Part shown: positions 45,431 through 57,000 of the stretch, one piece after another
How positions within the stretch are numbered: position 1 is the first letter of the stretch
Layout of the letters: the number at the start of each line of letters is the position of its first letter
NCBI GenBank assembly: GCA_036345935.2
Contig: JADWOT020000004.1
Span: 376,102 to 440,101, forward strand
Direction: 5' to 3'
Source of the DNA: Taenia hydatigena
Lineage: Eukaryota; Platyhelminthes; Cestoda; Cyclophyllidea; Taeniidae
DNA length: 64,000 nt
The notes under the pieces: model-generated
What the model was told of the DNA's origin: nothing
The model's database searches: none
The model's input: the letters and a program-made list of their open reading frames with translations, nothing else
Made by a program: the position numbers and the translations under genes

Positions 45431-46696
45431 TGCAAGCGGAAACCAGTCCTCATTTTAAGTCTCTGTAAGCGTAAAGGGCGTTGAGGACAAGATCCTTTTT
45501 GGTGAGACTGGTGGCGACAAGCATTTTAAAGCATCTAAGGCACACCGAAACTAGGTGTCTTTTCTAGCCATTGTACAAATTCATGCGTTTTATTTGTAGT
45601 AGTGTGAATGCAATCACTCCACCAAGTTCGTTTGCACTAAGTCCTGAAACTCATAGAGAAGACACTTAACATTTCTAAATGTTTTACGATCGCAGCGATC
45701 GGACCGATTGGCTGTTGGCTCTGTGCTTAAATCTAAATCTCAATGACGCGTAGGCACAAATTATAACTATAAGTGGTAGAAAATAAATCATCATGGAATC
45801 CAAGCTGTTACTTATCAATGCTTTATCACTGCTGTAGCAAAAAATGGTGCTGATGCTTGCAATTTTCTATTTTCTTTTTTTCATTTTAACCTGGTGGCTC
45901 CTGTGTAGTGTTTGGGAAAAGTTGGCGACTAAACTCAAGCATTTTTCCTTAGCCTCCCGATCGCTGTAAGTCACTCTTTCGGCTGCATCAGATTAGATGT
46001 CAGTGTTATTGTTTTCCTACAACAACCACGCCTGCATTGCCGTAGTCTACTCCAATCGACCATGATTTGGAATTGTTCCCATTCGACTCCTACCTCCTTT
46101 TCATGCTCACCCCAACGGCAAATTGCCAACAGTGACCGCGTTTTGCATCTGGTAAAAAAAACATTTAACTGCATACATTATGTAGAAATATAAAGAAGCC
46201 AAACTTAATAAAGTTTGAGGATAGAGAGCAGCGTGCAGGTAATAGCGCAGTCAGACACCAAACTGGGCCTCGCAAATATCGAAGTCGCTATGACACTACT
46301 ACTGCGGAACGCCTAAAAGAACTTCAAGCGCTTCTACCTAAAGCGCTGTGCCACCAGACTTAATACACAGCATCATAAAGCTTACAATTCTAGCAAACCA
46401 TTTGGCAATTACCATTATTTGTGTTGCGATCTGCAGAAGGCGGGAGAGCCCTTGTGGAGAATGTAATTGTCATCTAAAAAGAAGTAAAGTAGAGCGTTGA
46501 AAGAAATTCAACGAATTTGCGGTCAGGATTGGGACATTTGGTTGCACACTGTGATTTGTCCCTCAGACTAGATCCAAGATTCGTCCATAATATGCATCAA
46601 CTACTTCTATCCATCTCTCCTCCCATCCCTTACTCATTTATCTGCTAATGAAATCAAGGTAAATTATCTCAGTTCATACATAATAATAGCCCTCTC
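45431..46696. other. No recognisable feature
   Basis: AT-rich. One 67-codon minus-strand ORF (45971-46174) with no motif. Could be intron if the flanking minus-strand exons belong together. Confidence 0.35.
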
Positions 46697-46978
46697 CTAC
46701 AATGATGCTTCAAATTCTGCATTGCAGTGGCACCCACAACATCCATCGCAGTCTTCAATGTCAACAGCTTGTCTCAATCTTCGGTCAAATGCCGCCATCA
46801 CGAAAAATGGGAATTCAAGTTCCGATGCTCTTTCTTTGGATGAAGAGGGCCGACGTAAATCTTTAGCATCAACTGCTACTTTGCTATAGCGTACAATGTA
46901 CACCCGAAAGCAATCCACTGACCCAGTCATTGGGAAGAGGTAGCCATAGATTGTCCCAAGAGCATGGCAGTAGGGCAT
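46697..46978 (-). CDS. Exon with FN3/receptor-phosphatase-like sequence
   Basis: Ninety-three open minus-strand codons: YCHALGTIYGYLFPMTGSVD, CFRVYIVRYSKVAVDAKDLR, ELEFPFFVMAAFDRRLRQA, then a Cys cluster (CDGCCGCHCN) and a stop. The G.VDCFRVYIVRYSK....D block followed by a charged stretch and PFFVMAAFD recalls the last extracellular segment of LAR-type receptor tyrosine phosphatases (..DCYYV..VPL, then PY.AA..). That resemblance is from family knowledge and is weak. An acceptor-like CTCTGAG precedes the first codons. No phosphatase domain is visible downstream, so a gene fragment is likely. Confidence 0.35.
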   Translation of the reverse strand: MPYCHALGTIYGYLFPMTGSVDCFRVYIVRYSKVAVDAKDLRRPSSSKERASELEFPFFVMAAFDRRLRQAVDIEDCDGCCGCHCNAEFEASL

Positions 46979-47989
46979 ACTCAGAGATCCGGTATGTATG
47001 GTAGCCTATCCATGGCTCGTAAACTTCCTAAGCCGCTTCAGTGGTGATGTATGAAAGATTGGGTTCCTTGCGAGTAAGATGTTGGAAGAAAAACTGAAGA
47101 GGAAAATAAGTGGAAGGAGGAGGGTGGGTGATACAACACAGGGAGGTGATCGGTTTCAAAGCTGGAAGCTAGTAAGAGTGAGCTGCAAGCCGAAAGCTGC
47201 ATGCTCTAAGCTGCACGTTGTGGGCAATGCTACACGAAGAGTCACGTACTAATAGTCTATTATCCTGGTAAAGCATCATCCTCATCACTGATATCTATGT
47301 AGGCACTTGCATGAGAGCCACGGGTGCGGTGAGAGAGGGTCCTCGTAAGGGGAATGTATCAAGACGTACCCCTGTAAAGCAATAAGAACCAAAAGTGTGA
47401 TGGACGGATCCGCAAACGAAGGATTCGAGCATTTTGAAATCCTTATTAAAAGCTGTCGTAGAGAATGGTATTTATTGGAAGGTGTATTGTGTATCATGCA
47501 TGAATTAGAATGAATAAGACGAGGAAATGTAGCATTTAGTGTCTGGTGTCCAGTAGAGTGTCTGTGAATAAGAGCTGCGCTGTCTAAACATTGCATTGCA
47601 TTGCATTCGTATCCAGTTGGAATTTATGAGACGAGAAGCTACACAGTGATGTGAATTAGAGTTACAATTCACCGCGTTTGACAGCAAACAGCAACTCAAC
47701 AGCAACGATGCTCTCAACAATCCCGTGAGAACCATGAACATGGAAAGCCCATGTCTCAATGTAGTCATCAATTTGCCACTAAAATTAGCTTGTCGATGGA
47801 AATCGTGTTAGGAATTCTGCGTTACGCATGAGGCAGATGACAGCAGGAGTGCTTGAAAGGCGAAAGGGAATGGCGCATCAGTGTAGCATTGTAAATCTCT
47901 CATTGGATATTGGAAGAGCATCGATCTCTGTTGGTTCAAATCCTTGATTACTGTGGGCTGTAATTGTTCTCCAGTCCACGCAATCGCTA
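46979..47989. other. No supported gene
   Basis: Minus-strand ORFs at 47285-47596 and 47505-47771 overlap in different frames and lack motifs. A minus-strand stretch at 47880-47960 after a TTACAG acceptor is open (HSNQGFEPTEIDALPISNER) and may be a further exon. The GGTTCAAAT at 47935 looks tRNA-like but no cloverleaf forms. Confidence 0.3.
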
Positions 47990-48019
47990 TTAGGTGGCAC
48001 ATCTCATGAGAAGTTTCTT

Positions 48020-48271
48020 TGATATCGGACTAACCACCCGTGTACCGATAGAGACAATCTCACTGGGTGCTTTCTGCATGAGCTCAGTCCACCACAGGAG
48101 GAACTCAGTGTCCTTTTCACAAAGCAGAGCAGTGACTACATTTTGCTTCTTTGTACTATTTGATTGGGCAGAAACACAGATTAGATACTCCGCAGCCCTA
48201 GTCACCTCTCCAAGAGGGAAGGCCGGGAGGTGAGGTGACTCTCGCCGCTCGTCTTCGCTTGTATTTTCCAA
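48020..48271 (-). CDS. Candidate FN3-like exon
   Basis: An open minus-strand block of about 80 codons: EDERRESPHLPAFPLGEVTR, AAEYLICVSAQSNSTKKQNV, VTALLCEKDTEFLLWWTELM and QKAPSEIVSIGTR. The EYLICVSAQS segment followed by small polar residues matches the F-strand of fibronectin type III domains (..TEY.V.V.A.N). An acceptor-like TACAAG lies near 48257 and a weak donor (CGG gtggtt) near 48038. With the ORFs at 46.7-46.98 and 44.7-45.4 kb it suggests a minus-strand adhesion or receptor gene, possibly decayed. Confidence 0.3.
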
Positions 48272-48684
48272 ATAATATTATCGAAGCGAAAGGAGAAATG
48301 CGTAAATGGGCGTAAGGCCAGCTCACCGGATCAAGTGATAGTGAGTGGTAAGAGGTGCATTTAGGGTGAATGATATTTGTTAATTGGTATCTGCGTAGTG
48401 CTGCAGACAGTGATGTATGACCAGCACAATTGGATTATTTAGAATGGGATCTTAACGGTAAAATCGGTTGGTAGAGAAAATAAGGCTGATGTCTCGTGTC
48501 CAATACCATCGCGATGCTCGTGTCTTGCTGAACATTAACATTTTTTTTTTGCACAGGACGTGCTTTTACGTGTACTAGATGACAGCTGTGTGACCCAATA
48601 GCTGGTCTCATGCTGAGATGCGACTCCCATTAGGCCATGCAGAGTGTTGTGTTACGCCTTCTCCCTCTATGTGCGCATAATCAT

Positions 48685-49525
48685 CTGGCTGAAACAAATT
48701 CTTGTTTTATCCGTTGATGTTTCCGTTTTCAGACCTCTTCCAGGTGTGGTGGCTGCTGGCAAGGCAGTATGGCACGTGCGAATTATGCCGGCCACATTGA
48801 GTCCTCCAAGGTCTCCTGCTCCCCCTTCTGCGCCCACGCCGTTCCTCATGTCGGCAACTGCTGGTGATACAGCCACTCCCCACAACATAGCATTTTGCCT
48901 TCTCTGTAGATTTGCTGTGCTTTCTGGCGCAGTATACTTATCTTCCCCAAATCAGGGAATTGCAGACCACCTTTCCATATACTTGTGCTTTCACAAGAAT
49001 CTACCGCAAATTTTAGCCATTTCACTCAATGTGGGGCTTGCTCGTGGTTGAATGAAGAGGGCGGGGTGCCCAGACAGGCAGTTTTGATGGGATGGCACAA
49101 CTGTTTGGAGGTGTGTGCCCATACAAATTGCCTCGACTCGACGAGAATGCAAAGATTAGTTGGTGGGGCAAATCATTTTGGAAGGGTAGGAGTTTAGGCT
49201 CGTGGGGTTTCAACTGGAGAGTGCATTCATTCGGTTGGAGGCGTGTGGTGATCTCGTGGGACATCAATGCCTTGCGAGTGGGTGGGGGAATGCGGCATCG
49301 ATGTGTGCATTCGCTTGGAGGATTGGCATCGAGGGAGGAGGGGGGTAGGGTTGGGGGTGAGTGGGGGCTAGTAAAAGGAGGGGTGTCGTGTGGGTGCAAT
49401 GCTAGTTGGTGGTGGTCATCGTGAATCAGATGTGTTGCTAACTGCAAGTCGGATGGAGGGGAAGGAAGGCGGCGACGCTCAGTAATTGAAAAGGGTTCAC
49501 TTCATTAAAGAGAACCTAAGAAAGT
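48685..49525 (-). repeat. Inverted repeat arm A-prime
   Basis: The reverse complement of this stretch aligns with 7225-7965. It differs by an extra piece of about 90 bases (48764-48855, GCAGTATGGCACGTGCGAAT onward) and small indels. A 135-codon plus-strand ORF (48644-49051) and a 141-codon minus-strand ORF (49022-49447) cross it. Both are interrupted or shifted in the partner arm, so I do not call them genes. Confidence 0.7.
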
Positions 49526-50224
49526 CCGCCAGGAAGTCTCCATTGACAAGTTGGGTCAGATCCTCACGAAGCGCATCACCGAGTGCCAGCAATGAAGACT
49601 TTGTCACCAGAGGGTCTTTCTAACTCCACTGCTATTAAAGACATTTACCTACAATTGCATGCTAGCCACAAAACCCTGCACCTTCACTGTACCATCGGCA
49701 ACGCGAAAAGTTAAGATGCTTTCAACCTGCAGGCACATTTACGCAGGTCTTTCAACAAATAAATCAAGCTGGCGCTCATTCCATAAACTTGCATTGGGCA
49801 GGAGGAAAGGCACAACATTTGGCTTGCAGGATGACATCAAGTGCGACGCGGTTGATAACGTGACACTGAGTCACCAATCTCCGTCCACGGATCCGATTTC
49901 ATTCACAAATGTATCGTTTTGAAATGCAGCGAAAACACCGGGAACCTTGTGAGCACACATTTTGCGGATCTCATCACAGTAATGGTCTAAATAAACTGCA
50001 ACTTTCTGGATTAAATTTATCATTTTTCGCTCTTCTGTTGCTTGATGCAGGTGAAGTTGTCTCTATCCTGTTTGCTAAGGAGCACGATGGTGGTGGCACT
50101 CACGTTGACGCCTTCGTCATTCTATGTGTGTAGACGTCGTAGTAATTGTGAGGTGTTTCCGTTGCCTAAGGCTTAATCACGTGAGCACTGACATATCCCA
50201 TTAGCCAGTCATAGCGATGACACA
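49526..50224. other. No supported gene
   Basis: Plus-strand ORFs at 49659-49922 (87 codons, LQDDIKCDAVDNVTLSHQSP) and 49909-50133 are protein-like in parts, and the latter contains a GATGCAG acceptor before GEVVSILFAKEHDGGGTHVD. They cannot be linked into a gene with confidence. Confidence 0.3.
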
Positions 50225-50690
50225 CAGAAAACAGCGGCATCTGAGGAGGGGAAGCAGTTTTCCCGTTCACAGGCCTACTGCTTCTACTAGCGCTTCTTTC
50301 AGTGTCGAATGTGGGTTCCGATGGCTCAAACTACCATTATTGTTGACGGAACTCTTCCGGACTCAGTCGTAGATCTCACAATTGTTTTACATCGTCCATT
50401 AGTAAAAATATTTGAACAATCCAATTCAGTTATTCAGGTTATTTTCTGAGGTAAGAACTTACTCTCTTAAATCAAGTAATATTTATTTTTTGCCCTATAC
50501 AAACCCTTAAACCTGGAATGCCAGGGTACTGCTAAAAGAGATGGAAAGTTGCCACCTATTCCGACTTAATTCTGACGCAAATGACGAGCCTTTGTTTGGG
50601 GATGAGGTGCGGTAAACAGTGTTAAAACTCAATGGTGAGTGTTAGTTGTTGTGGAAGGAATCAAATAGATGCCTGCAATATGTTTGCTAT
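50225..50690 (+). pseudogene. Family X relic, first exon, plus strand
   Basis: The plus strand carries the family X first-exon block (AGTTTTCCCGTTCACAGG, CTGCTTCTACTAGCGCTTCT, TTTCAGTGTCGAATGTGGGT), recognisable as the signal-peptide core FSRSQGLLLLLALLSVSNVG after allowing one frame change. The conserved GT donor is lost. Downstream intron-like sequence (GTCGTAGATCTCAC, CGTCCATTAGT, AAATCAAGTAAT) matches the copies at 5.6 and 6.7 kb. The block GATGAGGTGCGGTAAACAGT near 50603 also occurs at about 9072. Confidence 0.5.
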
Positions 50691-53589
50691 TTGCATCTAT
50701 GATAATCTGCTGGCAATGTTAAAATCATGTGAAGTAGATAAGGAAGCACTCTCTAATTGAATGTGTGAAATTTTGAATCAATTGGATGCTTGGATCTGCC
50801 CTCATTTCCAATGTCGATTAACCATACAAAAGTGAGTCGTGTGAACTTCAAACCTTTGAGGTGGTATTTTGGGGCTAGCAGTTTGTCTTCCTAAGCACTC
50901 TCTGACCAAGTGGCTTGTTGACATTTCGAATTTTAATGGCCTAGGGCACCTTATTACTTGGGATTGAGAAGTAGGCAAGTTGGGTGTGCGCACGCCTACT
51001 CGTGCGTTTGTGTTTTGTGAAATAAGGTGGAAGATGATGTGCTGAATGCCAATTAACCTCAGCCTTTATGAACTTAGTCGATCATCCATGGGAAGTGTAA
51101 ATTTCTCTTTAGCTCAGTCGCTTTATAGTGCAGAGCCTTCATTACATTGGGAGGGTAATCCACTGCTCATGCATCCCATCGCCTGTACATGTTGCGCGCC
51201 TCTCTTAGGCTCATAAAGACCGCCTGGGCTCAGATACCTGCCTGTGCAAAGTTAGCGATCGTGAACGATGAAACAGCAACTCCTAATCAGGATGCTGCCG
51301 AATTAATTGTACAGTAGGAGGTGAATTTCAGCGCTTCCCACCCCACTTGTAAACGGGCAACACTGATTCCTTACTGGGTAGTTCATGTTGTAAGTTAAAG
51401 TCACCGTGAGAGAAACAACAAGCTTGTCCAAATTCTTGATTCCTCAAGAACTCGTTTAACGGAAATTTTCAGCCAAATTTTTACCAGTGGCTGTTCGACC
51501 AATGGACAAAGTGGGACAAGATGTGGATTTGTGGAACTTACAAGTCAACTTACAATAAACAGTGTATAAATTGCTAAAATGGGGTTGCATCCGCTTCAAA
51601 TTTACCCTTAACGGGGTGGTTGGGTGGTAACACGGTAAATTTGAAAGATATGGAGGTGATATTCGCCTATGGATACTTGTCCGAATTACCACTGACGGAG
51701 TTTGTGCATAGCCTGTAGGAATTGCAATTAAAAATGTATCAGTCTTGGTTTTCCTTTTTCTAACTTACAGAGTAGACGCTGGATTCGTGAGAGCGCTGCC
51801 TGCCTTGCGAAGTGAACTCACATTTTATCTGTCAGCTCCAGTTATGGTGAATTAAGCTTTAGTTTGGCGCAACGTAACGTGCAGAATGCATCTACGAACC
51901 ATTCATGATGAAACTCACTGCCCCCCGTCACACTGCGGACTGGACATTCAACGAAAGTAACAAGTTCTTACGGCTTAATGCACGCAGGAACAAAAGCACC
52001 TCATTTAGGCATATACATTCTCCCAGATGCCAATTCTTCCCGCAATTGTATGCGCAAATGAATGAACTCTACTCGCCTTCCAAACTAATTTTCGTGCCTT
52101 CGAAAGCAACTTGTTTGGACTTGCTTAGTGGGATTCATTTGATGGTTGACAATTCTACGGTCCTCGCGTTGAATCACTTTTCGCTTTGAATGGTTGGTTT
52201 GTTCACGGATTGGTGCACCGTTTATGCTGTGAGGAGGACTGAAAGGGCTTACTGGTTAAGATTAAAGCGGTTCAAGACAGAATTTATGAAACGTGTTGCT
52301 TGAAGTGTCATTCGACCTCGTCAAAGTTTACACTGTTGCACGCATGGCAGTATGGCATTTGTAACATCAAACGATGTCACAACGCGTGGAAATTGGATGA
52401 AATAGTAAGATAGCAAGCAACAGAGACTACCTTCAAGAGATGGACAAGGGAAAGCAGGAAGTGTTAGGCGAACTAATTTCAATCTGGCAGACTATTCAGT
52501 CAGTTATTAGCCAATGTGAATGCATGCAAATAGGCAGGTGTACGCGAAGACATCTTCCTATCTGCTCCCATGACTTCGGTATTGGTTGCTTGAATGTGTC
52601 AATGTATCGCTCCGCTTTTCCCTCAGATCGAGGGTGAGACAGCAGAGGGTGAATGTGCATAATGACGCGCTGATGACAATAATTGTGTATTTCATATAAA
52701 GTAAACTCCACAGCACTTGTTTGTGCGCGTTCATTAAGAGCATCATGAGGTTTCCGCGGATCTTCGCTGCATAATCGACAATCGCAGAGCATGACTGAAG
52801 AAGAACATTCGGATATGTCCACGTTGCTTCATCGCAAGTATTAAAATTGTAAGGACTTGGTGTGAGCACTGAACTGACGCCCACGCAATGCTTGTACAAA
52901 CACGTTGGATGGTAGTGTGTCATTAGAGACCTTCTATTTACTGTTGTAACTGCAAAATCACCCAATCAACCAATCAGCCAACTGTGTGACGAGGTCAAGT
53001 CGAAGAGCATGTAAGTGCACTTAAGATATTTGACCAGACAAAGAGCGTGTGCAATGCTGAGAGCTGTCGTCTTCCCCATTGTTGCTTCCCACTGCTCGGC
53101 TACGTATTCATCTCTCCATTGTGACTTCATTTATTGTTGAACAAGTCGCCGTGTGCTATCCTCCAGTACATGCGTTGACAATAATTATAGCCTCCGCAAT
53201 GCAGTGGAGCGATTTGCAATGAATTCATGCACGATTCAAAATGGTGGTTTTGCTTTTGTTCTCACAAATGCACTAGGCAAACTTTAAATGGGACAGTACA
53301 AACATCCGAAAAATCTTCATTGCACTCGACAGCATTCCTCGTGTCGAATTGTACCTTTCATAAGCCATAGGAAAGTAAGTGGACGGAGCTGAAGAAAAAT
53401 GTTAGCTGAATTTGTTTTGCAGGATGGGAATCTGTTTGAAACAAACTAATTTCCTAAACTCTCGCCTTCGCATTATACCATTTTGAATGGCCGATGCTAT
53501 TCAGGTGGTCGATGCGACATCTCAGCCCTTAATTTACTTCAATCTTGAAGGGAAGTAAAAATGGGGAAGCATAATAGCTAAATATTTTT
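50691..53589. other. No supported gene
   Basis: Plus-strand ORF 51905-52189 (94 codons) and minus-strand ORF 52558-52965 (135 codons, containing YMKYTIIVISASLCTFTLCC) stand out by length only. They lie between two plus-strand family X relics, so intron or flanking DNA of a decayed gene is an alternative. Confidence 0.3.
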
Positions 53590-54035
53590 TCGACACATGT
53601 GAGGTCGACCTGCAGCTATCGGTTCCAAATTCCTGGTTTCGGAAAGCGAAATTGCACATCAAAGTCAAATTTGCTGTTGGAGGCGCCAACGGTCCATCCT
53701 CAGTTTGCACACAGTTTATGGAAATACCCTTATGACAGTTACGTAGTCCTGTTCATCATTCGCTCTTGATTTTGTGCAGTGTCATTTCTGCTCTTTAGTC
53801 TCTTCTACAACGTAAATTGGCCTCATCGTGAACGGAGTCTTTCAGTGCCAATGGTAAGACATTACTCTTCGAGAACTTGCAGCCAGCTAATGTGCCAATT
53901 ACGCTTTCTCCTACCCTATCAAGGCAATTTACCAGGAGATCCACAATCGGATCTGCGAAAGTTTGTTTTGAATTTCACATGAGGTGATGCGCATGGCAAT
54001 ACCACATTTGTACTGCATACACATTTCGTTCCTGC
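53590..54035 (+). pseudogene. Family X relic, late exons, plus strand
   Basis: 53600-53740 reads CEVDLQLSVPNSWFRKAKLH then IKVKFAVGGANG and aligns base by base with exon 6 of the intact gene (GEIDLKTSFPLSRFRKGKSY, VEVKFAVGGANSQS), including TTTATGGAAAT in the following intron. 53890-54030 aligns with the end of exon 7: CCAATTACGCTTTC matches the ITIPLLNEGD segment, then SDLRKFVLNFT matches SDLRIFALNFT, followed by ACCACATTTG. In between, the Cys-rich start of exon 7 is scrambled and stops occur. It is a relic in opposite orientation to the intact gene about 6.5 kb away. Confidence 0.7.
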
Positions 54036-57000
54036 CTGCATTCGTATTCGATCTTCAGTTCCCTCTGTCCTACCCAAATTACCCCGATTTCCATGGAGGT
54101 ATGCAGCATAGGACCTAGACCGCGAACCTACCCATTCTTGTTGGGAAGCTATTGCAGTTCACGAGAACCAAATGAGGTGCTCCTCTAGATGAATGAATAC
54201 TTGAACTGTTGGGTTGTCGGCACCAGGTCAGTAGCCTAACTGAACTGCGAGTAATTCTCTTCATTATACGCAAGCCTGTTCGCAGTTTGCTGTCATCAAA
54301 AAGCAACTTTTTGTATCCTCTTTGCTTGCGCATTTATTGGCTCGAATGTTTGATTAATCCCCCGGGCGAAAAACAACTTGACGCATACATTGCTGCTCGT
54401 TGCTTTCGCCACAAGGTCGATCAAAACCGCGCGCCAATTTAAAGTGCAGCAAACAGAATGCCAATGAACGAATAGTTAAGTGAAAACCAATTCGTCCACC
54501 TCGTGGATGCTGTGCCCTGAAATGCTGAATTTACCAAGCTACAGAAGGAACAAGCTGAAGCGTTTCTGAGCCACACCACGTACTGCAGGATGAAGTGATA
54601 TCAGTATGGTGCTGCACGGGGAGCTAATTGCTAATGCCGCATCAAAAAACAATATTGCGCATAGCAGCTGGAACAGCTCCATATTGAATGGCATGCATCA
54701 AAATCAAGCACATCAACCATCGGAAAGGACGCCACTAAACATTACTTTGCTGAAACGTGTGCTTCGCATCGAGAGTAACAAGCAAGCACATTTATGTGGG
54801 GAATAAGTGTAAAAATTTTATCATATATTTGCAAAATCAGTTCTAGCTTATCCAAAATAAATCACTACACCAAAGGGACCAAATCAGATTATATGCCTAC
54901 CTACTTTAATGCAGGAAAAAGCAATAAAAGGGGGGAAGAACTACAAAATTTCCGACACCCTGTCTAATTAAAAATGATCACAAAGCAAATGCAATAACGA
55001 AAGAGGCAGAGCAGAGTAATAAAATCAGCTCTGTCTTGGCTGCTCTCGACCCAAGTGAGTTAAACGCATCCATTAGCAGTGCAATGAAGAGGGCCACGAC
55101 GACTTGGCAGGAAGAGCGTGAATGAATGCAGTTGTGTCCTGAGAAAATCGTGTTTGCGAGTTTACATTGCTCATTTGTCCGCCATGCTTTCCACCAAGTC
55201 AGTCTGCATCCGCCTAGAGCGACACAGCGCTATCCTTCACGTTCTCCATTACCATCGCAGTGCAGCCTCGGATCTGGTGCGCTTACACCTTCACTCTCCG
55301 TTGTTGCACTAGGAAGAGTATGCTCCGTGGCCCTACAGAGAAGCTTTTAGCATTTTTTTACTTGCTCTGTCAAAAAGCATCGAGGTCTGAGCTCTAACAA
55401 CGACAGGCTTCCAAACCTTCATCAGGATACCTTGGATGGATGGGATGCCATATAGCACAAAATCACGAACCCAGATGGAATGTCAGTTTCTGCTTACAGC
55501 GAATGTGAAGATATTTATTTGCCATACCTATATGGATGCTACTTTAGCTATGCTGGTTGTCACAAGTAGGATTAAACGACGGCGTAGTGGAAATGTCGCA
55601 TCGAAGGAGAGGTTTGTAGAGCAAAAGTATCCGTTTAGGGCTGACAATAAGGCAATCCAGTTTGGGAAACATTTTATTGCAGCAAACTTTGATAGCCGTT
55701 AGCCGTTGAAAGTGAAAAGGTGAGGGATTAGCTTTCGCTCAATTCCTTCATGTGGACATAATAGTGCTATGCAAAAATTATCGGACAGATCTTTGGAGAA
55801 GTACTTGCTTAGCCAAAAATATTTAGGAAAGTGTCTGTAACCCACGTTGGGCCAGGGTTTGAGATACGGAAACAGCGGCAGGAAGAGGGGCTAAGACAAG
55901 TGACAAGTGATAGCAAATAGTGATAGAACGGCGAAAGTGAACAAAGGCATCATAGCATTGCGCGCACCGCTGCCTGCTTCAGCACCAACACTGTTTTACG
56001 CCTCTTAATGCCCACAATTTTGCTGCCTCTCTCTCTGATTCAGTGGATTCTATCTGCTAATAAATAATGCATCAACAGCTAGCATATGCCTCAAAGGGAT
56101 TAATTTTCTCAAATTTCGATGTCAAAGCTTGTGACTGATAGACTGCGTCAAATGGATCACTTGCAATATGCCAAGTCGTCAAAGGAAAATTGCTTAACCC
56201 TTAAACGTAGCGCATGCCTCACAAGTAGGCAAACTGGCCTTGCTAAATTTGCCACCAGCATAAAACCTTGTCGCTTGCATGGTGGTTAACATGAACAATG
56301 AAGTTGCCTAGCCTCAACCACTGGCTTGTAGAGCCCGGCTGAGGACAAAATTGCTGCCATGAAAATACTACCATCTGGCAACAGAATTCTACCGCTAGTC
56401 TTGCAGCACCCGGGATGAAAGTATTTAGAGACCGAGTGGTTCACCCATCAGAGCAAATGCTTAAGACCGCAAGCTCTCGTCTCAGAGGCAGCAAGTTATG
56501 GGAAAGGAGGAATAACTAAAATGCGAAATTGGGCGATGTAGACGCAGAGTGAGAGAGAGGGAAGCAGGAAAAGTCGCCTGAGCGAGCGCTAGGTAAGACA
56601 CTTTTTCTTGATGCAGACTCATTTGAATCCGCATTTGCAATAAGCATTGGAGTTGCGTCAATATTCGCCCTCCAACTAGTTCAAAATGGATGTTTGAAGG
56701 AGCAACATGCGGGTAAATGCTGTGAAACGAACTTGAATGCACCCATCGTATCCGTGGAATCTTCATACACTGATTGGAGTACTTTGACCTCATAGGATGA
56801 GCAGGCGCATAACATGACCTGCCTTACCTGGTTGTTCAAGCAGCTGTAATCTGCAGCAAGCATACCTTTGCTCCAATTATGCTACAAAAGGACTCGACGA
56901 ATCTCGGAAATCGTCAAAGCGCAACGCAGTGGGAAACCAGAAAGCCGTCCACAAAAAATGGTTTAACTCTAGCCTTATATGTGCAGCATTCCACCGTTGG

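Noticed and set aside
47880..47960. tRNA suggested by GGTTCAAATCC
   Set aside because: No acceptor-stem pairing or D-arm at the proper distance.
48644..49447. ORFs of 135 (plus) and 141 (minus) codons
   Set aside because: Both lie in the inverted repeat arm. The partner arm at 7.2-8.0 kb interrupts or shifts both frames.
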